Source: Erysipelotrichaceae bacterium
GTDB taxonomy: Bacteria; Bacillota_I; Bacilli_A; Erysipelotrichales; Erysipelotrichaceae
DNA: 64,000 nucleotides
Assembly (NCBI GenBank): GCA_017533785.1
Contig: JAFWII010000001.1
Span: 1 to 64,000 of the forward strand
Direction of reading: 5' to 3'
In this document: piece after piece, positions 60,600 to 64,000 of the stretch
Position numbering within the stretch: position 1 is the stretch's first letter
Layout of the letters: every line of letters begins with the position of its first letter
Notes under the pieces: generated by a model
What the model saw: the letters and a program-made list of their open reading frames with translations, nothing else
Databases searched by the model: none
Told to the model about the DNA's origin: nothing
Program-made: the position numbers and the translations under genes

Positions 60600-61664
60600 A
60601 TGAAAAGAAGACTGGTTGGTTTAGATTATTTAAAAGTTCTGGCAACGCTGATGGTGCTCGCGCTGCATGTTCATATCTACCGTATCGACTTTGTTCAGAG
60701 CGGCAAGATGATCAATGTCGTACAATATGCGTTAAGACTTATCAGCGAAGGCGTTCCGCTGTTTGTGATCACAAACGGGTTTTTACTGTTCCGCAAGGAA
60801 GCCATCAACGTTAAAAAGGTCTATTCGAAAGCGCTGCTGTATTTCGTTCTTTATCTGGTGTTCGGAACGCTGACGATCCTCATAGTTAATGCTGAAGAAA
60901 AAATGACTGTGAACGCGTTCATGGCGGAGCTGCTGTCGATCTCTTCGGGAAAGCCGTACACCGGCTCTCTCTGGTTCATACAGAGCCTGATCGCCATATA
61001 TCTGATCTTTCCGCCGCTGCACTATATGTATAAAAATAATTATCCAGTGTTTCTGAGTCTTCTTAAGGTAGTTCTGCTGTTTTCGGTCGGTCTGAACACG
61101 GTCAATCTGATCGGAGAGATCTTCTTCAGGATAGACGCCGATAAATTCTCGGCTTTTGCCGGTGTTACCTCCGCATTTGAGAATTTTGATCCGTTCCGTA
61201 TCTCATCATTTCTTCTGTTTTTCATGCTTGGGGCATATGTGGAACGCAATCTTGATAAACTGAAAGCCAAGCTCGGGAAACTCTGGCTGGCTTCTGCTCT
61301 GTGCTGGGCGGCCTCAGTATTCTATGCTCTGACGATGAGCAGAATGACGATCCATCTGCTGGAGCCGGACTTCTGTTACGGTTCCGTCTTTATGGTCATT
61401 CAGGTCATCACGGTCTTTGTAACGTTCCTTCAGATTCCCGAGAAAAGCAATCTGTTCGAAAAAGCGGCCGGTTATATCTCTTCGTGCTCACTGTGGATCT
61501 ATTTTGTGCACAACATCGTGATATTCCTTTTGCTGTCACGCCTGCCGTTCTCTTCAATGAGCCAGCGGCTGATCTTTCTCGCGGCGGTGTTCCTGATCTC
61601 GCTGATCATCGCATCAGTTATTCATCCGATCGAAAAAGCACTGTCTGCACGTCGGGGCGGATGA
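60600..61664 (+). CDS. Acyltransferase family 3 membrane protein
   Basis: A 354-residue polytopic acyltransferase with about ten helices. The N-terminus LDYLKVLATLMVLALHVHIYR carries the family histidine; IYFVHN lies near the C-terminus. These enzymes move acetyl or succinyl groups from a cytosolic donor to sugars of surface polymers. With the AlgI/AlgJ-like pair downstream, this gives two independent acylation routes in one unit. No strong ribosome binding site is seen before the ATG. Confidence 0.92.
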   Translation: MKRRLVGLDYLKVLATLMVLALHVHIYRIDFVQSGKMINVVQYALRLISEGVPLFVITNGFLLFRKEAINVKKVYSKALLYFVLYLVFGTLTILIVNAEEKMTVNAFMAELLSISSGKPYTGSLWFIQSLIAIYLIFPPLHYMYKNNYPVFLSLLKVVLLFSVGLNTVNLIGEIFFRIDADKFSAFAGVTSAFENFDPFRISSFLLFFMLGAYVERNLDKLKAKLGKLWLASALCWAASVFYALTMSRMTIHLLEPDFCYGSVFMVIQVITVFVTFLQIPEKSNLFEKAAGYISSCSLWIYFVHNIVIFLLLSRLPFSSMSQRLIFLAAVFLISLIIASVIHPIEKALSARRGG

Positions 61665-61693
61665 TTGTCCGGCAATGCCAAAAAGCATATAAT
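61665..61693 (+). promoter_or_regulatory. Putative promoter giving a leaderless mRNA (MBOAT gene)
   Basis: TTGTCC (61665-61670) and perfect TATAAT (61688-61693) with 17-base spacing, six bases before the ATG at 61700. There is no ribosome binding site. It lies in the 35-base gap after the acyltransferase gene and would let the O-acetylation pair be transcribed separately. Confidence 0.6.
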
Positions 61694-61699
61694 TAAGCC

Positions 61700-63055
61700 A
61701 TGGAATTCAACTCCCTGTTTTTCGTTTTCATCTGGCTTCCGGTCTTTGTTTTAGCAGCTTATCTGACAAAGAATCAGCCGTTCTATAAATACATTCTCTT
61801 TTTGTTTTCCTGCGGCTTCTATATCCTCAGCGATGTGAAGCACTTCCCGTTGCTGGCGGGAATGGTCATCTGCACATATCTATTTGGCATCCTGGTGTCA
61901 AAAAGAAAGAACAGTTACTTTCTGTATTTGTTCATTGCGGTGATCTTCCTGTCTTTTTTTAAATACGGAAACTATGTTCTGAATCACTTTTCCTCATATT
62001 TTTCAGCATCTCCGCTGCGCCTGGTTATGCCTGCAGGAATCAGCTTCTACGTGTTTACGGCGATCTCGTATGTGAGTGACTGCTTTTACGGAACCGTCTC
62101 AGCAGAGAAAGATATCGTTCTTCTGACAGATCATCTGACTTTCTTCCCGACGGTCATCTCGGGACCGATCCATCGGTACGGGGATTTTAAAAAGTATATG
62201 GAAGAGCCTTGTATCAATACAGATTCGATCGCGAACGGCATGAGAAGGTTCGTTCTCGGACTCGGAAAAAAGACGCTGATCGCAAACCAGATGGCAGTGA
62301 TCGTGAATAAAGTCTTCTCCGCAGATACGGAGCTGTCTTTTTTACTTGCCTGGTACGGACTGGTCGCGCTGGTCCTGCAGATGTATTACGATTTCAGTTC
62401 CTACTCTGATATGGCGATCGGTATTGCGAAGATGATCGGATACCGTGTGCCGGAAAACTTTGACCACCCGTATCTGGCGACTTCTTTCAGCGAGTTCTGG
62501 AAAAAGTGGCATATCTCGCTGACGAACTGGTTCCGTAATTATGTTTATATTCCGCTAGGTGGAAACCGGGTCAGCCTGCTCCGCTGGATGCGGAACATGC
62601 TCATCGTCTGGCTGCTCACCGGCATCTGGCACGGTTCAACCTTCAACTTCGTAATCTGGGGCTTGTATAACTGCTTCATTCTGATCTTTGAAAGAAAAGT
62701 CTTCCGGGTGGGGAATCCGTTTTTGGGCTGGATCATCACAATGGTGTTGATCGCAGGCGGCTGGCTGATCTTCAAAACAAGTTCGCTGACACAGCTGCTG
62801 GTATTCGTAAAGGCCCTGGCCGGCAGAGGCTCGCCGCTGAACATGTTCTATATCCGTTCGCTGGATATCCTTTATCTTCTGCCTTTCGTGCTCGTTGCGG
62901 GAGTGCTTCTGTTTGTTCCGCTGGTCAGGATCAGTGAAGCAGTGAAAGAAAGGTTTTCCGTTTTATATGATGTATTCCTGCTTGCGCTGCTGATCATGTC
63001 TGTCGTCTTCATTATCAGCGGATCGTACTCTGCGTTTATTTATTTCGGGTTCTAA
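61700..63055 (+). CDS. MBOAT O-acyltransferase (AlgI/DltB-like)
   Basis: A 451-residue membrane-bound O-acyltransferase with about eleven helices. Signatures: LRLVMPAGISFYVFTAISY, VISGPIHRYGDF, YYDFSSYSDMAIGIAKMIGY, FWKKWHISLTNWFRNYVYIPLGGNR (given by its ends: FWKKWHISL and YIPLGGNR), and the catalytic His at residue 311 in GIWHGS. It passes an acyl group across the membrane to the AlgJ-like protein encoded next, for polymer O-acetylation. D-alanylation by a DltB role is unlikely because no dltA, C or D gene is present. Confidence 0.95.
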   Translation: MEFNSLFFVFIWLPVFVLAAYLTKNQPFYKYILFLFSCGFYILSDVKHFPLLAGMVICTYLFGILVSKRKNSYFLYLFIAVIFLSFFKYGNYVLNHFSSYFSASPLRLVMPAGISFYVFTAISYVSDCFYGTVSAEKDIVLLTDHLTFFPTVISGPIHRYGDFKKYMEEPCINTDSIANGMRRFVLGLGKKTLIANQMAVIVNKVFSADTELSFLLAWYGLVALVLQMYYDFSSYSDMAIGIAKMIGYRVPENFDHPYLATSFSEFWKKWHISLTNWFRNYVYIPLGGNRVSLLRWMRNMLIVWLLTGIWHGSTFNFVIWGLYNCFILIFERKVFRVGNPFLGWIITMVLIAGGWLIFKTSSLTQLLVFVKALAGRGSPLNMFYIRSLDILYLLPFVLVAGVLLFVPLVRISEAVKERFSVLYDVFLLALLIMSVVFIISGSYSAFIYFGF

Positions 63056-63057
63056 AT

Positions 63058-64000
63058 ATGAAAAACAAATTGCCTGTGTTTGTATTGATCGTTCTGTTTT
63101 TCCTGGGTACAGGAATCTTTGTTTTCCCGCAGAATGAAGTATCCGTATCCGAAAAAAGAAACCTGGCGACGAACGAATCGATAAAGGCCGGAGATATTCT
63201 CGGCGGCTCTTTCTCGGCGAATGTCGAGAATGTGATGAAAGACCAGTTTTATTTCCGTGACAGTATTACAGGTTTTTACTATCGTCTGAAGACGATCCTG
63301 AACCGTTATCTCGGTTCCGGAAAAAGCAGTATCGACTATGTCTATCTAAACGAAAACGTGATCGAGCTCGATGACGGGTATTTGATAAACAACGTTTTGT
63401 TCTACAACGAAGAGGATCTCGATATCGCCGCTTCCAAAGGCTACAACCTGAACGAGGTCGATCTGAAGTATCCGGAGATCAAAACATATGTTTATTTCCC
63501 GACCAGAATGGAGGAGATCCTGGATGTCCAGGGCAATTCTCCGGAGACCTCAAACTACGGTCTGGGTTACCGGGAAGCTTTCAGGATCCAGCTGAATCCG
63601 AATATCACCTACGGATCCTTGAAGATGGACGGCATCGAAGACCACAAAGCGTACTTCTATAAATCCGATTTCCACTGGAATCACATAGGTGCCTATGAGG
63701 CATATAAAGACATCGTGCGGATGATCGGACAGGATTTTGAGATCGGTGATCCGAAAGAGATCGCGGAAGAGATTTGCTATGACTATGAGTTCCGCGGAAA
63801 CATCAGCAGCCAGATCGGTCATCTCGGGGAAGCGGATCATATCTGTGATTACAGGTTAACCGATATCGGTGAGCATACTCTGATCGCGGACGGCGAGGAA
63901 ACGGATCTGTCAGGTGTAAAGCGGGAATACGCGGAATCCGGCAACAGCAGTCAGTATTCGGACTATGATATTTACTTCGGAAACAACTATTTCGAAAGGA
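63058..64000 (+). CDS. AlgJ/DHHW-like O-acetyltransferase partner (cut by window end)
   Basis: The first 314 codons of an open frame that runs off the window. Residues about 5-25 are an uncleaved-type signal anchor, placing the rest outside the membrane. An N-terminal EVSVSEKRNLAT and a KDQFYFRDSI segment are usual for AlgJ/AlgX and DHHW-family proteins, and FHWNHIGAYEAY supplies the catalytic Asp-x-His pair (KSDFHW). The serine block of the SGNH-type site would lie beyond the window. It begins two bases after the MBOAT stop, and the pair forms a standard polysaccharide O-acetylation module. Confidence 0.88.
   Translation, partial: MKNKLPVFVLIVLFFLGTGIFVFPQNEVSVSEKRNLATNESIKAGDILGGSFSANVENVMKDQFYFRDSITGFYYRLKTILNRYLGSGKSSIDYVYLNENVIELDDGYLINNVLFYNEEDLDIAASKGYNLNEVDLKYPEIKTYVYFPTRMEEILDVQGNSPETSNYGLGYREAFRIQLNPNITYGSLKMDGIEDHKAYFYKSDFHWNHIGAYEAYKDIVRMIGQDFEIGDPKEIAEEICYDYEFRGNISSQIGHLGEADHICDYRLTDIGEHTLIADGEETDLSGVKREYAESGNSSQYSDYDIYFGNNYFER

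Noticed and set aside
61700-64000. dlt (teichoic acid D-alanylation) operon from the DltB-like MBOAT
   Set aside because: No dltA, dltC or dltD; the downstream protein is AlgJ/DHHW-like, fitting O-acetylation.

Overview
The window is almost entirely a surface-glycopolymer biosynthesis region from a Gram-positive bacterium, probably Bacillota. The evidence for this is teichoic-acid-type enzymes (two TagB/TagF-like polymerases, two TarI-like cytidylyltransferases, LicD), AGGAGG-type ribosome binding sites, TATAAT promoters and the lack of any outer-membrane gene. TGA is used as a stop throughout. I cannot fix the family; Erysipelotrichaceae- or Lachnospiraceae-like is a guess. I see no tRNA, rRNA, CRISPR array or transcriptional regulator. 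The only mobile element is a group II intron on the left edge. Every gap longer than about 160 bases is explained.

Layout: (1) 4-1924, group II intron with an endonuclease-less reverse transcriptase, inserted 8 bp beyond the glf stop. (2) 1933-10230 (minus): rmlB, four GT2 genes (one a tandem double GT2), a GT4 gene and glf. (3) 10377-12293 (plus): an orphan polytopic membrane protein. (4) 12296-17562 (minus): aminotransferase, ugd, a DUF6056-like membrane protein, a HAD phosphatase and rmlA. (5) 17659-27237 (minus): a complete Wzx/Wzy-type block with flippase, GT2s, UDP-glucuronate epimerase, a zinc-ribbon membrane protein, a GT2-propeller fusion and a polymerase. (6) 27394-28395 (plus): a lone A+T-rich GT2. 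(7) 28499-39478 (minus): a teichoic-acid-like block starting with a double phosphoglycosyltransferase, then DUF4422, pyruvyl transferase, TagB-like, ABC exporter, TarI-like, SDR, GT2 and TagB-like genes. (8) 39603-42008 (plus): Wzm/Wzt ABC transporter plus a CheR-type methyltransferase. (9) 41990-46582 (minus): two GT4 genes and a family 9 pectate-lyase-like protein. (10) 46711-50138 (plus): lipid kinase, putative glycosyltransferase, rmlD, rmlC. (11) 50135-54452 (minus): TarI-like cytidylyltransferase, acetolactate-synthase-like TPP enzyme, LicD, GT2. (12) 54552-64000 (plus): second flippase, GT4, GT2-GtrA fusion, GT2, DUF2304, glycosyltransferase, acyltransferase 3, MBOAT and AlgJ/DHHW-like protein (cut by the window).

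Together these genes can make dTDP-rhamnose (rmlA, B, C, D, scattered over three transcription units), UDP-galactofuranose (glf), UDP-glucuronate and probably UDP-galacturonate (ugd plus epimerase), a dTDP-4-amino-4,6-dideoxyhexose (aminotransferase), and one or two CDP-activated polyols or other small alcohols. Four separate export machines (two flippases, one Wzm/Wzt, one type IV ABC exporter) imply several polymers, decorated by pyruvyl, acyl and phospho-ligand groups.

The points most worth following are: the cytidylyltransferase/TPP-enzyme/LicD operon, which looks like a route to an unknown CDP-activated ligand; a tandem phosphoglycosyltransferase whose first domain has lost its catalytic glutamate; a CheR-type methyltransferase coupled to Wzm/Wzt; a cytosolic-looking pectate lyase; and a repeated promoter arrangement in which the -10 box ends 6-7 bases before an ATG with no ribosome binding site, predicting leaderless mRNAs.
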